Source: 13-2-20CM-66-19 sp036273735
Lineage (GTDB): Bacteria; Pseudomonadota; Gammaproteobacteria; Steroidobacterales; Steroidobacteraceae
Direction: 5' to 3'
Length of the DNA stretch: 15,099 nt
Assembly: GCA_036273735.1 (NCBI GenBank)
Contig: DASUHA010000083.1
Coordinates: 1-15,099, forward strand
Part shown: in pieces, positions 14,301 through 15,099 of the stretch
Numbering within the stretch: the stretch's first letter is position 1
Layout: the number at the start of each line of letters is the position of its first letter
Made by a program: the position numbers and the translations under genes
Notes under the pieces: model-generated
Told to the model about the DNA's origin: nothing
Databases searched by the model: none
What the model saw: only the letters and a program-made list of their open reading frames with translations

Positions 14301-15099
14301 GCGCTCGCGCCCTGCGCGACAGGTGCCGGGCGGGTGTAGCGCAGCTCGGCAGGGCGCGGAGCCGCCTCTTCGCGCGTCGCCGCTTCGAAGGGCAGCGCCA
14401 TCTCCACCCTGAGCCCGGGGCGGCTGTTGAGCACGGCGAAGCGGTAATTGTCGCCGTAGAGCACGGCCAGCCGCTCCCGCGTGTTGCGCAAGCCCACTCC
14501 GCCGCGCCGCTCCGCGGGCCGCGAGCGGTCATCGAGGCCCGGGCCATCGTCGATCACGCTGACTTCCAGCATGGCGCCGCGCGCGCGGCCCTCGATGCGC
14601 ACCATTCCTCCCTGTTCCCTCGGAGACACTGCGTACTTCAACGCGTTCTCGAGGAGCGGCTGCAGCAGGAGGCTCGGAACCAGTCCCTCGAGCGCGGCGC
14701 CCTCGATCGCGTATTCCAGCCGCAGGCGCTCACCGAAGCGCAGGCGCTCCGTGCCGAGGTAGAGATCGAGCGCTTCGATCTCCTGACGCAGCGTCACCCG
14801 CTTCATGGGATCCTGATCGAGCGTGTAGCGCAGGAATTCCGAGAGCCGCATGACCGCGTGATTGGCCGTGCGGTTCTGGTTGTCGAGAATGAGGGTGGAG
14901 ATGGCGTTGAGGGTGTTGAAAAGGAAGTGCGGATTCAGCTGATAGCGCAGCATCTTCAGCTGCGCCTCCTGTGCCAGGGTGACCGCCTTCAGCACCGCCT
15001 CCTGCTGTTGCTGCTTCGACTCGTAATACTTGATGCCGAAGTAGAGCGCGCTCCAGCACAGGAGCAGGTAGGTCGAGATGAGCGCGCCCTCGAACAGAT
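14297..15099 (-). CDS. LytS/AlgZ-type sensor histidine kinase (N terminus outside window)
   Basis: The frame stays open to the right edge of the window, so the gene is partial; 266 C-terminal residues are visible. They begin with the end of a transmembrane helix (LISTYLLLCWSALYFGIKYY), then a glutamine-rich helix. The His_kinase domain carries the phospho-acceptor His57 (visible numbering) in LNPHFLFNTLNAIS, and the ATPase domain has an N-box PLLENALKY (147-155), DDGPGLDD (183-190) and GGVGLRNTRERL (199-210). This is the histidine-kinase class that pairs with LytTR regulators. An internal GTG at 14995 is not the real start. The last visible residues (about 240-266) are a proline-rich tail. 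A multi-helix membrane sensor should lie beyond the window, as in relatives. The stop overlaps the regulator's GTG start by four bases. Confidence 0.93.
   Translation of the reverse strand, partial: LFEGALISTYLLLCWSALYFGIKYYESKQQQQEAVLKAVTLAQEAQLKMLRYQLNPHFLFNTLNAISTLILDNQNRTANHAVMRLSEFLRYTLDQDPMKRVTLRQEIEALDLYLGTERLRFGERLRLEYAIEGAALEGLVPSLLLQPLLENALKYAVSPREQGGMVRIEGRARGAMLEVSVIDDGPGLDDRSRPAERRGGVGLRNTRERLAVLYGDNYRFAVLNSRPGLRVEMALPFEAATREEAAPRPAELRYTRPAPVAQGASA

Noticed and set aside
12622..14547. 641-residue minus-strand ORF
   Set aside because: It runs through the GGEEF, LytTR and kinase genes in wrong frames, with shadow composition typical of high-GC DNA; the real genes in the same region have clear domains.

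Overview
The window reads as chromosome of a GC-rich Gram-negative bacterium, most likely a gammaproteobacterium. The main reason is the tesA / ybbA-ybbP block, laid out head to head as in Escherichia coli. Other support comes from a FadD very close in sequence to the enteric enzyme, and from several c-di-GMP signalling proteins beside an AlgZ/AlgR-like LytTR two-component pair. A more precise placement (for example a Steroidobacter- or Nevskia-like lineage) is only a guess. I see no rRNA, tRNA, CRISPR array, insertion sequence or phage gene.

Layout. Positions 1-1286 are visibly poorer in GC than the rest (two 60-base lines I counted are about 47%, against about 72% for a line in the ybbP gene). 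They hold two DUF6502-type genes in tandem: the 3' end of one, then a complete 301-residue one. Then comes a lipid block. tesA (secreted GDSL thioesterase/lysophospholipase) and fadD (long-chain acyl-CoA synthetase) lie on the minus strand with a 4-base GTGA overlap. They diverge from ybbA-ybbP (an ABC ATPase and a large MacB/FtsX-like permease) on the plus strand. The tesA and ybbA coding regions overlap at their 5' ends. A plausible joint role is extraction of hydrophobic or acylated molecules from the inner membrane by YbbA-YbbP, hydrolysis by TesA, and activation of the released fatty acid by FadD.

Positions 6938-8371 encode a response regulator with two receiver domains and a GGEEF diguanylate cyclase domain. 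A small cupin protein (+) and a DUF427 protein (-) follow and converge. Positions 9592-12083 (-) hold two coupled genes: a single-pass membrane protein with a long Ala/Pro/Thr-rich cytoplasmic part, and an EAL-HDOD protein. Divergent from these is a membrane-anchored GGEEF diguanylate cyclase (12280-13491). Its 3' end overlaps a convergent LytTR response regulator, which is itself coupled to a LytS/AlgZ-type sensor kinase that runs off the right edge.

The right half is therefore a signalling neighbourhood: two GGEEF proteins that differ in their inhibitory site, one EAL-HDOD protein, one uncharacterised membrane partner and one two-component system. Three minus-strand gene pairs share the same GTGA stop/start overlap, so translational coupling is common here. 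The least understood items are the Ala/Pro/Thr-rich membrane protein paired with EAL-HDOD, the tandem DUF6502 genes, and the tesA-fadD/ybbAP lipid module.
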